In this document: positions 56,455-64,000 of the stretch, one piece after another
How the letters are laid out: each line of letters opens with the position of its first letter
How positions within the stretch are numbered: the first letter of the stretch is position 1
Source of the DNA: an uncultured delta proteobacterium
GTDB taxonomy: Bacteria; Myxococcota_A; UBA9160; JAFDET01
Assembly (NCBI GenBank): GCA_947259215.1
Contig: CAMYLJ010000008.1
Location: 228,755-292,754, forward strand
Length of the DNA: 64,000 nucleotides
Direction of reading: 5' to 3'
Notes under the pieces: model-generated
The model's database searches: none
Told to the model about the DNA's origin: nothing
The model's input: the letters and a program-made list of their open reading frames with translations, nothing else
Made by a program: the position numbers and the translations under genes

Positions 56455-57333
56455 ATGGAGAGTGTCGGCTGGGTCGATTGGGCGGCGCCGCTGGTCTTGT
56501 TCGCCATGATGGGCGTGGTGGGTCTCGAGCTCATCCCCGCGGACTTCCGGCGCGTGGCCCGCTATCCCGCGGTGGTGCTCGTCGGCACCCTGGCCCAGTG
56601 GACCGTGCTGCCCCTGCTGGCCGCCGGTCTGCTGGCCGCGACGCGGCCCGAGCCGGGCGTGGCGGCGGGCGTCGTGCTGGTCACGGCGGCGCCCGGGGGC
56701 GGGATCTCCAACGTGTTCACGTTCCTGGCCGGCGCCAACACGGCGCTCTCGGTCACCCTGACCGCGGTCTCGTCGCTGCTGGCGGTGGTGGCGCTGCCGC
56801 TGGTGACGGCCACCGGCTTCGCCTGGTTCGTGGGCGAGGAAGGCGGCGTCGCGGTGTCGGTGGTCCCCCTGATCGGACAGCTCGTCGTGCTGGTCGTGCT
56901 TCCGATCGCGCTCGGGATGGAGCTGCGGCGGCGCCGGCCGCACGTGGCCGAGCATCACGCCGCGCGACTGCGCGGCCTCGTGCTGGTGCTGCTCGCGGTC
57001 CTCTTCACCGCGGCGCTGCGCGCGGACCAGAGCGGCCTGGTGTCGGAGGTCTTCCGGAACCTGGGGCTGGCCTTCCTCTGGACCGCGGGGGCGGCGGCCC
57101 TGGGCCTGGCCGTGTCGCTGGCGCTGCGCCTCCCGGGTCCCGACCGCTTCACCTTCGCGATCGAGTTCTCCGTGAAGAACGTGGGGCTGGCGGCGATCGT
57201 GGCGCTCGCGGGCTTCGATCGCCCGGAGTTCGCCGTCTTTGCGGGCTCGTACGTGATGGTGGGCTATCCGCTGGCGGCGCTGGGCGCGCTCGCGTACCGC
57301 AGGCTCGAGCCCTGGGGCCGTGCGCGGGGCTAG
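56455..57333 (+). CDS. Bile acid:sodium symporter (SBF) family transporter
   Basis: The 292-residue membrane protein has about nine helices and the paired signature VTAAPGGGISNVFTFLAGANTALS (Na+-site region, about 78-101) and EFSVKNVGLAAIVAL (about 240). Family members carry bile acids, pantoate, arsenite or other organic anions with sodium. No metabolic neighbour reveals the substrate. Its TAG stop is the first CTAG of the hairpin repeat module downstream. Confidence 0.88.
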   Translation: MESVGWVDWAAPLVLFAMMGVVGLELIPADFRRVARYPAVVLVGTLAQWTVLPLLAAGLLAATRPEPGVAAGVVLVTAAPGGGISNVFTFLAGANTALSVTLTAVSSLLAVVALPLVTATGFAWFVGEEGGVAVSVVPLIGQLVVLVVLPIALGMELRRRRPHVAEHHAARLRGLVLVLLAVLFTAALRADQSGLVSEVFRNLGLAFLWTAGAAALGLAVSLALRLPGPDRFTFAIEFSVKNVGLAAIVALAGFDRPEFAVFAGSYVMVGYPLAALGALAYRRLEPWGRARG

Positions 57334-57461
57334 CTGACGGAGCCCGAAGGGCTCCGTTTGCGGCGCAAGCCGACCCAAAGGGTCGGCCGGCTAGCTGACG
57401 GAGCCCGAAGGGCTCCGTTTGCGGCGCAAGCCGACCCAAGACTTCGTCTTGGGGCGGCCTG
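57328..57461. repeat. Tandem 51-bp hairpin repeat (period 61) plus third stem
   Basis: Two identical 51-bp copies (57328-57378 and 57389-57439) begin GGCTAGCTGACGG. Each carries a 9-bp stem ACGGAGCCC-GAA-GGGCTCCGT followed by TTTG, and a small CGGC-GCAA-GCCG stem. Between and after them lie CCGACCC-AAA-GGGTCGG (57370-57386) and CCCAAGAC-TTC-GTCTTGGG (57435-57453). They fill the gap between convergent SBF and PstS-like genes and probably act as terminators in both directions. The module starts on the CTAG holding the SBF stop and ends on the CTAG holding the PstS-like stop. Confidence 0.85.
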
Positions 57462-58403
57462 CTAGTCGGAGCCCAGCAGCTCGGACAGCGCCGCGGCCGC
57501 GCTCTGCGGAGCGCGCAGGAAGCCGGCCTTCTCCACCGCCGCCTGGGCTTCCTCGGACAGGGCGTACTCCAGGAAGGCCCGCAGCTCGCTCCGCAGCGGC
57601 GCGCCGTCGGCTGGAGCCAGCACGTAGAAGTACAGGAGCCGCCCGAGCGGGTAGCTGCCCGAGGCCACGCCGTCGGCCGTGGGTCGCGCGAACGTCCCGG
57701 CGCCGTTCGCCGCCAGCCCCAGCGGCTTCATGCCCTCGATGGCGTCGCTGCGGCTGCCGAACCCGATGGCGAAGCGTGACTCCGCCACGGCGAGCGCGGC
57801 GGACGCGCCGCCCGGGTTGATGCGCAGCCAATCCTTGAAGCGGCCGCCGCAGAGCGCCACGTCCCGAAAGTAGGTGCCGGTGCCGGAGCCGGGCCGCCGG
57901 CCGTAGAGGCCGATGGCGCGGTCGCTCCAGTCGCCGGCGAGGCCGAGCTGACCCCAGGTGGTGACGTCCTCGTCGTGGCCGCAGCGCCGCGTCTGGGAGA
58001 AGACCGCGTCGATCTGGGACAGGCTGAGTCCCTCGAGCGGGTTGCTCCCGTTCACGAACACCACCAGGGCGTCGGCGGCCACGGGGATCGCGACCGGCTG
58101 GCGGTCGTGGCGGCGCTCGAACGCCTCGCGCTCGGCGTCGTTCAGCGGGCGGGTCATGCTGCCGACGTCCGCCTCTCCGGACAGCAATGCAGGCGGCGCG
58201 GTGGAGGTTCCGGTGCTGACGATCTCCACCCGCACGTCGTGGGCGCGCTCGAAGGCCTCGGCCCAGCCGCGAGTGAAGCGCGGCATCGTGTAGCCCGAGC
58301 CGACGATCCGCAGGCTGGCCGCCGGCTCCTCCTCGGCCCGGGTGCCGGGCGCCACCACCGCCAGCGCCACCACGAGCGCGATCCGGGTCCAGATCGTCCT
58401 CAT
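57462..58403 (-). CDS. PstS-like phosphate-binding periplasmic protein
   Basis: The 313-residue exported solute-binding protein has a signal peptide (IALVVALAVVAPGTRA), IVGSGYTMP near 33, STGTSTAPPALLSGEADVGSMTRPL near 64 and GRRPGSGTGTYFRDVALCG near 168: the serine/threonine loops that hold phosphate in PstS-type proteins. No pstCAB or phoU gene accompanies it. It overlaps the protease lipoprotein stop (ATGA), so it may be a phosphate scavenger or sensor tied to that protease. Confidence 0.82.
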   Translation of the reverse strand: MRTIWTRIALVVALAVVAPGTRAEEEPAASLRIVGSGYTMPRFTRGWAEAFERAHDVRVEIVSTGTSTAPPALLSGEADVGSMTRPLNDAEREAFERRHDRQPVAIPVAADALVVFVNGSNPLEGLSLSQIDAVFSQTRRCGHDEDVTTWGQLGLAGDWSDRAIGLYGRRPGSGTGTYFRDVALCGGRFKDWLRINPGGASAALAVAESRFAIGFGSRSDAIEGMKPLGLAANGAGTFARPTADGVASGSYPLGRLLYFYVLAPADGAPLRSELRAFLEYALSEEAQAAVEKAGFLRAPQSAAAALSELLGSD

Positions 58404-59593
58404 CGCTCGGCCACCACCAGCACCACCGAGGCCTCCACGTTGCTCGCCAGGGCCTCCCAGCTGCCGGGCGAGGTGGCTTCCTTCTCCGCGCGCCAGTCGG
58501 AGCCCAGGCGGCGCCTCAGCATCTGATGGGCGTAGTCGGACTTGAGGGCGTAGTTCACGTTCTGCGGGATCACGCCGGCGACCGCCGCCGTGGCCAGCGG
58601 ATTCAGGATGGCCGTGATCACGCCGACCACCTCACCGCGCTGGTTCATCAGCGGGCCGCCGGAGTTGCCGGGCTGCACCGGAGCGTCCACCTGCGTGTAG
58701 CGGTCGTCGCCCTGCATGCCCTTCAGCGCGTTCACGTGTCCGAAGGTCGCCTTCTGGTCGGAGCCCTGAAGGGTGACCAGGGGGTAGCCGAGCACCATCA
58801 CCTCGGTGCCGCGCGCCAGGTCGTTGGTGCGGCGCACGGGCAGCGGGCGGCGGATGGCCTTCACCTTCAGCAGGGCCAGGTCGTTGTCGGGATCGCGGCT
58901 CACGATCTCGGCGTCCACCAGGTCGCCATCGTCGAGCTTCACCTGCACCCGGGTGGCCTGGTCGATCACGTGGTGGTTGGTCAGCAGGTGGCCGTCCCAG
59001 CTCACGAAGAAGGCGGTGCCGGTGCCGATGCCGTGGGCGGCTTCGCCGCCCGTCGCGGGCAGTGCCGGCCTGCGCGCCTGGGAGCGGACCGCTTCGTTCA
59101 GGGCCGTCTTCGCCCGCTCGGGCGATCCGCCGTAGACCAGGTGCAGGCGATTCCCGTCGGCGTCGCGCCCCTTGCCGAAGCCCGAGGCGCATTCGGGATC
59201 GGCGCTCCACTCGAAGAGCAGCGCGCGGCCGTCGCTGCAGGTGAGCTGCGCCATCCCGCGCACGCCGTCGCAACGCGCCGGCGGCAGCGCCGCGGGAGGC
59301 ATCACCTTCACGGGCGCCCCCCCCACACAGCGCGCGCTGCCCACCTGGGTCTTCAGGTCGAGGGTGCGTGGCAGCAGGAAGCCGTAGCGCGTGATGGTGC
59401 CCGCGAGCACCTCGTTGTAGTCGTCGAACCACGCCACCGCCGGCATCTCCAGTGACTGGGGCAGCCGCGACGGCTGGATGCGGGTGGGCTGGGGCGCGGG
59501 CGCCGGGGCCGCGCAGGCCGCCGCCAGGAGCAGGGCGGCGCCGAGGCTGGCGGTGAGGAGGCTGCGCAGGAACACCGCGCCCGTGGGTAGCAC
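58400..59593 (-). CDS. Trypsin-like (S1C) serine protease lipoprotein
   Basis: The 397-residue protein has a lipoprotein signal (LLTASLGAALLLAAAC, lipobox LAAAC), an about 140-residue N-terminal domain of unknown type and a trypsin-like domain with the triad in LTNHHVID (His), DNDLALLKV (Asp) and QPGNSGGPLM (Ser). There is no PDZ domain, unlike DegP. GTG 59593 is my best start; GTG 59575 or the ATG at 59665 are alternatives, and none has a strong ribosome site. It is coupled to the PstS-like gene through ATGA. Confidence 0.8.
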   Translation of the reverse strand: MLPTGAVFLRSLLTASLGAALLLAAACAAPAPAPQPTRIQPSRLPQSLEMPAVAWFDDYNEVLAGTITRYGFLLPRTLDLKTQVGSARCVGGAPVKVMPPAALPPARCDGVRGMAQLTCSDGRALLFEWSADPECASGFGKGRDADGNRLHLVYGGSPERAKTALNEAVRSQARRPALPATGGEAAHGIGTGTAFFVSWDGHLLTNHHVIDQATRVQVKLDDGDLVDAEIVSRDPDNDLALLKVKAIRRPLPVRRTNDLARGTEVMVLGYPLVTLQGSDQKATFGHVNALKGMQGDDRYTQVDAPVQPGNSGGPLMNQRGEVVGVITAILNPLATAAVAGVIPQNVNYALKSDYAHQMLRRRLGSDWRAEKEATSPGSWEALASNVEASVVLVVAER

Positions 59594-59648
59594 ACGGTCG
59601 GACCGAGTCGAGCGCCGCGGTGGCTTCCCGGCGTCGCGGGCCCGGGTG

Positions 59649-59654
59649 TATCCT
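59649..59654 (+). promoter_or_regulatory. TATCCT box 9 nt before an acyl-CoA dehydrogenase start
   Basis: TATCCT ends 9 nt before ATG 59664, and no Shine-Dalgarno lies between. The predicted start of transcription would be within a few nucleotides of the codon. Weak -35, hence low confidence. Confidence 0.3.
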
Positions 59655-59663
59655 GTCGGTCGC

Positions 59664-60968
59664 ATGGCATGGGACTTCGAGACCGAGCCCGCATTCCAGG
59701 AGAAGCTCGACTGGATCGACGCCTTCGTGCGCGAGGAGGTCGAGCCGCTGGACGTCTTGTGGCCCGACAGCGGTGCGCCCTACGACGTTCGCAACCCGAC
59801 GACGCGGAGCATCCTGCGCCCGCTCCAGGAGGAGGTGAAGAAGCGCGATCTCTGGGCCTGCCACCTGGGACCCGAGCTCGGGGGCGAGGGCTTCGGGCAG
59901 GTGAAGCTCGCGCTCATGAACGAGCTGCTCGGCCGCTCGCTGTGGGCGCCGACGGTCTTCGGCTGCCAGGCCCCGGACTCGGGCAACGCCGAGATCCTGG
60001 CCGCGTACGGAACCGACGCCCAGAAGCGGCGCTACCTGGAGCCGCTCCTCACCGGCGAGATCGTGTCCTGCTACTCGATGACCGAGCCCCAGGCGGGCTC
60101 GGACCCGAAGGAGTTCCGCTGCCGCGCGGAGCGCGACGGCGACGGCTGGTGCATCCGCGGCGAGAAGTACTTCTCGTCGAACGCGCCCTACGCCGAGTTC
60201 CTGATCGTCATGTGCATCACCGATCCGGACGTGCCGGTCTATCAGGGCGCCTCCATGTTCCTGGTCCCGAGCGACGCACGGGGCGTGAACGTGGTGCGCT
60301 GGAGCGGACTGGCGGGTGAAACGCTCGGCGAGGGAGCGCACGGCTATCTCCGCTACGACGATGTGCGGGTCCCCGCGGAGAACCTCCTGGGTGGCGAAGG
60401 ACAGGCCTTCGCGATCGCGCAGGCGCGGCTCGGCGGCGGGCGCATCCACCACGCCATGCGCAGCGTGGGCCAGCTGAAGCGCGCCTTCGACATGCTGTGC
60501 GAGCGCGCGCTCTCCCGCCGCACCCAGGGCGAGGAACTCGCGCGCAAGCAGGCCGTGCAGCACGCCGTCGCCGACTCCTTCATCGAGATCGAGCAGTTCC
60601 GGCTGCTGGTGCTGTACGCCGCCTGGCTGATCGACCGCGGCCGCAGCGAGGAGGCGCGCACCTACATCTCCGCCGTCAAGGCCTGGACGCCGAAGGTGCT
60701 CGGGGACGTCGTCGGACGTGCGGTGCACGTGCACGGGGCGCTCGGCGTCTCGAACGAGATGCCGCTCCACCGCATGTGGGCGGGCGTGCCGGTGATGGCG
60801 GTGGTGGACGGTCCGACGGAGGTGCACAAGACCCAGGTCGCGCGACGGGTGTTGAAGAGTCACACGCCGGCCGCCGGCCCGTGGCCGAGCGAGTACCTGC
60901 CGGAGCGCGAGGCCTGGGCCCGGAGCAAGCTCGGCCGCTGGCTCGAGCACGAGGTGGGGAACCAGTGA
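59664..60968 (+). CDS. ACAD10/11-type acyl-CoA dehydrogenase
   Basis: The 434-residue ACAD has CYSMTEPQAGSDPKEFRC (132-149), IRGEKYFSSNAPYAEF and a C-terminal VDGPTEVHKTQVARRVL, the block typical of the ACAD10/11 branch. It is coupled by GTGA to an APH-fold kinase. In Pseudomonas the LvaA kinase acts with an ACAD-like LvaC on 4-hydroxyacyl-CoA, and ACAD10/11 fuse the same two domains. It may therefore eliminate a phosphate group rather than dehydrogenate an ordinary acyl-CoA. Confidence 0.87.
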   Translation: MAWDFETEPAFQEKLDWIDAFVREEVEPLDVLWPDSGAPYDVRNPTTRSILRPLQEEVKKRDLWACHLGPELGGEGFGQVKLALMNELLGRSLWAPTVFGCQAPDSGNAEILAAYGTDAQKRRYLEPLLTGEIVSCYSMTEPQAGSDPKEFRCRAERDGDGWCIRGEKYFSSNAPYAEFLIVMCITDPDVPVYQGASMFLVPSDARGVNVVRWSGLAGETLGEGAHGYLRYDDVRVPAENLLGGEGQAFAIAQARLGGGRIHHAMRSVGQLKRAFDMLCERALSRRTQGEELARKQAVQHAVADSFIEIEQFRLLVLYAAWLIDRGRSEEARTYISAVKAWTPKVLGDVVGRAVHVHGALGVSNEMPLHRMWAGVPVMAVVDGPTEVHKTQVARRVLKSHTPAAGPWPSEYLPEREAWARSKLGRWLEHEVGNQ

Positions 60969-62032
60969 GCGGGGAGGCGGCCGGCGGAGCCGGCAGCGCC
61001 CCGGCGCTCGATCTCGAACGCCTCTCCCGCTGGCTGGACGCCAGCGGTCTGCCTGGGGCGGGCGAATCGCTGTCGCTGCGCTTCGTCAGCGGAGGCGCCT
61101 CCAACGAGATCTTCGAGCTGCGCCGCGGAGACGCGCGCATGGCGCTGCGCCGGCCGCCGCGGCGAATTCCGAGCGGCCGCAACGAGACCATGCTGCGCGA
61201 GTACCGGGTGCTGTCGGCGCTGCGCGACACGGACGTGCCGCATCCGCGCGTGCTCGCCGGCTGCGACGATCCCGACGTGATGGACGGGGCCTGCTTCTAC
61301 GTGATGGAGTTCGTGGACGGCTGGTCACCCATGAGCATGGGCGACTCCTGGCCGGCTCCCTTCGACCGCGACCTCGACGCCCGCCGCGGCCTGGCCTTCG
61401 AGCTGGTGGACGCGATCGCGGCCTTGGGGCAGGTGGATTGGCGCGGCGTGGAGCTCGAGGGCTTCGGTCGGCCGGAGGGGTTCCTGGAGCGCCAGGTGGA
61501 CCGCTGGCTGGCCCATCTCGAGCGCGCGCGCTTCCGCGAGATTCCCGGTCTGGACGCAGCCGCCGACTGGCTCCGCCGCAACACGCCGGCGTCCTTCACC
61601 CCGGGCATCCTCCACGGCGACTACCAGTTTGCCAACGTGATGTTCCGGCACGGCGCGCCAGCGCGCCTGGCCGCCGTGGTGGATTGGGAGATGTCCACGG
61701 TCGGCGATCCGCTGCTCGACCTGGCCTGGGTCCTGATGGGCTGGCCGGATCCCGGCGAGGACGTGGGCCAGAGCTACGTGGACTACGAGGGGATGCCGAC
61801 GCGCGCCGAGCTGGTGTCGCGCTACGCGGAGCGCAGCCCGCTGCCCGTGGAGCGGATGGACTACTACGTGGTGCTGGCGCGCTTCAAGATGGCGTGCGTG
61901 CTGGAGGCCCAGTACGCGCGCTACGTGCGCGGCGCGGCCGACAACGAGAAGATCGCAGCCTTCGGCGACGTCGTGCTGGACATGGCCGGCCGCGCCGCCG
62001 AGCTGGCGCGCAGCGCCCCGCGCCAGACGTAA
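60965..62032 (+). CDS. APH-fold acyl-CoA kinase, partner of the ACAD10/11-like protein
   Basis: The 355-residue kinase has the N-lobe RFVSGGASNEIFELRRGDARMALRRPP, the catalytic loop GILHGDYQFANVMF (His-Gly-Asp about 218) and VVDWEMSTVGDPLLDLAW. This is the ACAD10/11 N-terminal and LvaA type, which phosphorylates a 4-hydroxyacyl-CoA before elimination. GTG start inside the ACAD stop (GTGA) shows co-translation. Not an antibiotic-resistance kinase by context. Confidence 0.85.
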   Translation: MSGEAAGGAGSAPALDLERLSRWLDASGLPGAGESLSLRFVSGGASNEIFELRRGDARMALRRPPRRIPSGRNETMLREYRVLSALRDTDVPHPRVLAGCDDPDVMDGACFYVMEFVDGWSPMSMGDSWPAPFDRDLDARRGLAFELVDAIAALGQVDWRGVELEGFGRPEGFLERQVDRWLAHLERARFREIPGLDAAADWLRRNTPASFTPGILHGDYQFANVMFRHGAPARLAAVVDWEMSTVGDPLLDLAWVLMGWPDPGEDVGQSYVDYEGMPTRAELVSRYAERSPLPVERMDYYVVLARFKMACVLEAQYARYVRGAADNEKIAAFGDVVLDMAGRAAELARSAPRQT

Positions 62033-62158
62033 CGCTGGATCGGTATCCGGCGCGGGCCCCTGGCGTCGGAGCTGCCGGTCGCCGCGGCCGCCTCTCCAGT
62101 CCGGGCCGGCGCGTGCCGAAGAGGTGCTCTACGACCCTGGCGGCCCGAGGAGTCGTGC

Positions 62159-63463
62159 GTGAGCGAGGCGACCGTCAAGCTGCGCATGCCGGTGAACCGG
62201 CCGGACCCCCATCTCATTCGACTGGCCCGGGACCAGGAGCTCTTCCAGCAGCTGCTGGCGGACCCCTCGATCCAGACGAGCCTGGAGCGCATCCAGGGCG
62301 GCGTCGGCCACACCCTGATGGCCGAGAAGCGGCGCCAGCTCTCCGCCAGCCTGCGCATCACCGAGAGCGTCTCGCCCTATCTCCACAAAGTGCTGACGAC
62401 CGTGAAGACGCTGCTCGGTCTCGAGATGCCGGTGGAGCTCTACGTGACGCCGGCGCCGGTGCTGAACGCCTTCTGCATGACACTGCCCGACAGCGAGGGC
62501 CTTCTGGTGGTCGTGACCTCCCAGGCGGTGGAGCGCTTCACGCGTCCGGAGCTGCTGTTCCTGGTGGGTCACGAGCTCGGCCACGGGATCCTCCAGCACA
62601 GCCGGCTGCCCGGTGGCGCGCTGCTCAACCCCATGGACGATGACGCGCGCCTCAGCTGGGATCAGACCATGCTGATGCTGCGCTGGATGCGCGCCAGCGA
62701 GATCTCGGCGGACCGCTTCGGCCTGCTCTGCTGCCAGGACCCGAGCCTCGCCACCCGCGTCTTCCTGAAGCTCGCCTCGGGCCTGCCGGGCCAGTACCTG
62801 GGCGTGGGTGAGGAGTTCCAGGACCAGATGGACGACTGGGTCAAGACCAAAATCGCCGGCGAGGGCATGGACGAGACGCACCCGCTGCTCCCGATCCGCG
62901 TCGCCTGCAGCCACGCTTTCGCGGAGAGTGAGTACTTCAGCCACTTCTTCGGCGCCGGCGCCGTCGAGGCGTGCAACAGCATGGAAGGCGCCGACAACGC
63001 CTGCCACGATCAGCTCTGCCAGATGGACGCCGACCACGTGCAGATCGACCGCCTCGACCATCCCGAAGAGGTCATGGGCTTCCTGGCCCTGGCGGGCTTC
63101 CTGCTGTGCGCGTCGGACAACGAGATCGACACCGTCGAGTACCACTGGCTGTGCGAGCTCGTGGGCCGCGACCTGGCCGAGCGGGCTCGCGGCTTTGCCG
63201 GCGAGGCGGGCTTCGAGACCTACGTCCAGGAGATGTACTCCCTCGGTAACGGCATCTCCCAGGACCTGGACCGCAAGCAGTGCCTGAAGCTGGTGTCGGA
63301 CATCGCGATCATCGCCGCCGTGGACGGCCACGTGCACCCGAACGAGGTGAAGGGCATGCAGATGGTGGCGGAGGCGTTGCAGCTTCCCAGCCACCTGGCG
63401 GACGTGGTGATCAAGGACCTGGGCGCCGGCAGCGACCAGCGCCTGAACCTGCGCGGAAGCTAG
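62159..63463 (+). CDS. M48-like zinc metalloprotease fused to a TerB-like domain
   Basis: The 434-residue protein has a zinc-peptidase domain with HELGH (138-142) and the third ligand in EISAD (Glu 181), embedded in the M48 arrangement but with no clear transmembrane helices, suggesting a soluble enzyme. Residues about 290-425 form an acidic helical domain with ASDNEIDTVEYHWLCEL and IAAVDGHVHPNEVKGM, the two metal-binding loops of TerB/YebE proteins. The combination suggests envelope-stress or damaged-protein handling. GTG start with GAGGAG. Its stop shares CTAG with the GST gene. Confidence 0.82.
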   Translation: MSEATVKLRMPVNRPDPHLIRLARDQELFQQLLADPSIQTSLERIQGGVGHTLMAEKRRQLSASLRITESVSPYLHKVLTTVKTLLGLEMPVELYVTPAPVLNAFCMTLPDSEGLLVVVTSQAVERFTRPELLFLVGHELGHGILQHSRLPGGALLNPMDDDARLSWDQTMLMLRWMRASEISADRFGLLCCQDPSLATRVFLKLASGLPGQYLGVGEEFQDQMDDWVKTKIAGEGMDETHPLLPIRVACSHAFAESEYFSHFFGAGAVEACNSMEGADNACHDQLCQMDADHVQIDRLDHPEEVMGFLALAGFLLCASDNEIDTVEYHWLCELVGRDLAERARGFAGEAGFETYVQEMYSLGNGISQDLDRKQCLKLVSDIAIIAAVDGHVHPNEVKGMQMVAEALQLPSHLADVVIKDLGAGSDQRLNLRGS

Positions 63464-64000
63464 GTCCGCACCTCCGCCGACGGGGAGCGGTGACGCCGGT
63501 AGCTGGCGTGCACCCAGGCCACGCCCGGGTGGTCCTGCCATTGCTCCGTCCAGCGCCGGACGCTCTTGGGCATCGGCTCGGGCCGCGTCATCGGGGAATC
63601 CGGCGGGTTCGCCGCCGGCGCCAGCAGGGCCGCAGCCGCCAGGTCCGCCACGCTGAACTCGTCTCCCGCCAGGGCGCCGGTGGGTCCCGCCTCCGTGGCC
63701 ACGAAGTCGAGCGCGGCGCGGGTCGCCGCGTGCGCGCGCGTGACTTCCTGCGGGTCGTCGAAGTGGTAGGCGCGCCGGATCTGGATCCGGCCGATGGGGA
63801 AGATGGCGCGGTAGAACGCGCGCACGGGCCAGGGGTGGGGCGACGCGAACATCCGGCACACGTAGCCGGGCTCGTCGATCAGCACCGAGAAGAGCGCCTG
63901 GCGGATCCGCGGGCCGAACTCCTCGTCGAAGCGCTCCTGGATCTCCAGCGCGCGTCGGCGCAGTTCGGGGTCCTTCGGGTAGAGGGGCGGCTCCGGGTAC
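63460..64000 (-). CDS. Glutathione S-transferase, C-terminal part
   Basis: About 179 residues are visible; the N-terminal thioredoxin domain lies outside the window. The frame is open to the right edge and reads YPEPPLYPKDPELRRRALEIQERFDEEFG at the junction with the alpha-helical GST domain, with DEFSVADLAAAALLAP, the conserved N-capping box of GST helix alpha-6, near its end. The class cannot be told without the N-terminus. Convergent with the protease-TerB gene through CTAG. Confidence 0.8.
   Translation of the reverse strand, partial: YPEPPLYPKDPELRRRALEIQERFDEEFGPRIRQALFSVLIDEPGYVCRMFASPHPWPVRAFYRAIFPIGRIQIRRAYHFDDPQEVTRAHAATRAALDFVATEAGPTGALAGDEFSVADLAAAALLAPAANPPDSPMTRPEPMPKSVRRWTEQWQDHPGVAWVHASYRRHRSPSAEVRT

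Noticed and set aside
57328-57439. CRISPR-like direct repeat
   Set aside because: Only two copies, each internally palindromic with terminator-like stems and a 10-bp spacer, and no cas genes.

Overview
This is a GC-rich chromosomal window, densely packed with genes, from an aerobic, metabolically versatile bacterium. No 16S or other taxonomic marker lies in it. The gene content is typical of uncultured soil, freshwater or marine members of the former Deltaproteobacteria (Myxococcota- or Binatia-like), with some actinobacteria-like features. It includes an F420-type LLM oxidoreductase, AtuA-type and acyl-CoA carboxylase genes, paired acyl-CoA dehydrogenases, a KshA-like Rieske oxygenase, a P450, a carotenoid oxygenase, a DUF1329 protein and a beta-propeller/cytochrome lipoprotein. 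The assignment is an inference. I saw no rRNA, tRNA, CRISPR array, prophage or intact insertion sequence.

Layout. 1-2.9 kb (minus): M24-type peptidase start (cut by the window edge), NagA, FAD sugar-lactone oxidase. 3-7.2 kb: a PaaX regulator with a compact palindromic promoter, two membrane desaturase/hydroxylases, a cupin and a sulfotransferase. 7.4-8.7 kb: a lower-GC metallo-beta-lactamase gene broken by one missing base. 8.7-14.3 kb (minus): RecQ, then a TetR / Rieske oxygenase / amidohydrolase / acetoacetate-decarboxylase-like operon with a clear operator, facing a quinone oxidoreductase. 15.5-17.6 kb: amtB-glnK nitrogen module. 17.7-22.8 kb (minus): DsbA-like isomerase, a second amidohydrolase of the same family, a membrane-anchored amidohydrolase, and a diiron ferritin-like protein behind its own TetR. 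23.1-29 kb (plus): a Cache-HAMP sensor without an output domain, a Ca2+/Na+ exchanger, DUF1329, and a class-III aminotransferase coupled to a small-molecule kinase. 29-43 kb: GpsA, a nitronate monooxygenase, and a divergent catabolic regulon around 37.0 kb. Its minus arm holds two crotonases, an LLM oxidoreductase, a TIGR03084-like protein and two unequal acyl-CoA dehydrogenases. Its plus arm holds a two-subunit biotin carboxylase, an AtuA-like protein and a TetR. 43-52.5 kb: GH5 glycosidase, carotenoid oxygenase, acyl-CoA synthetase, PlsC, P450, SRPBCC protein, a chimeric small ORF, a PhyH oxygenase and a lipoate-ligase-like protein. 52.7-64 kb: beta-propeller/cytochrome lipoprotein, rhomboid, SBF transporter, tandem hairpin repeats, PstS-like protein, trypsin-like lipoprotein, an acyl-CoA dehydrogenase coupled to a kinase, a zinc protease-TerB fusion, and a GST cut by the right edge.

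How it fits together. Much of the window looks like oxidative catabolism and remodelling of branched or cyclic lipids (isoprenoid, steroid-like or aromatic acyl-CoA): oxygenases, CoA ligases, heteromeric dehydrogenases, carboxylases and CoA-specific kinases, each under local TetR or PaaX control. Two genome-wide habits stand out. Five of nine convergent gene pairs share a single CTAG as both stop codons. Several genes have a TANNNT box 6-9 nt before the start codon and no Shine-Dalgarno sequence, suggesting leaderless mRNAs. The strongest candidate for undescribed biology is the divergent AtuA/carboxylase/dehydrogenase regulon at 31.2-43.1 kb. The strongest structural signals are the CTAG stop overlaps and the hairpin module bounded by CTAG at 57.33-57.47 kb.
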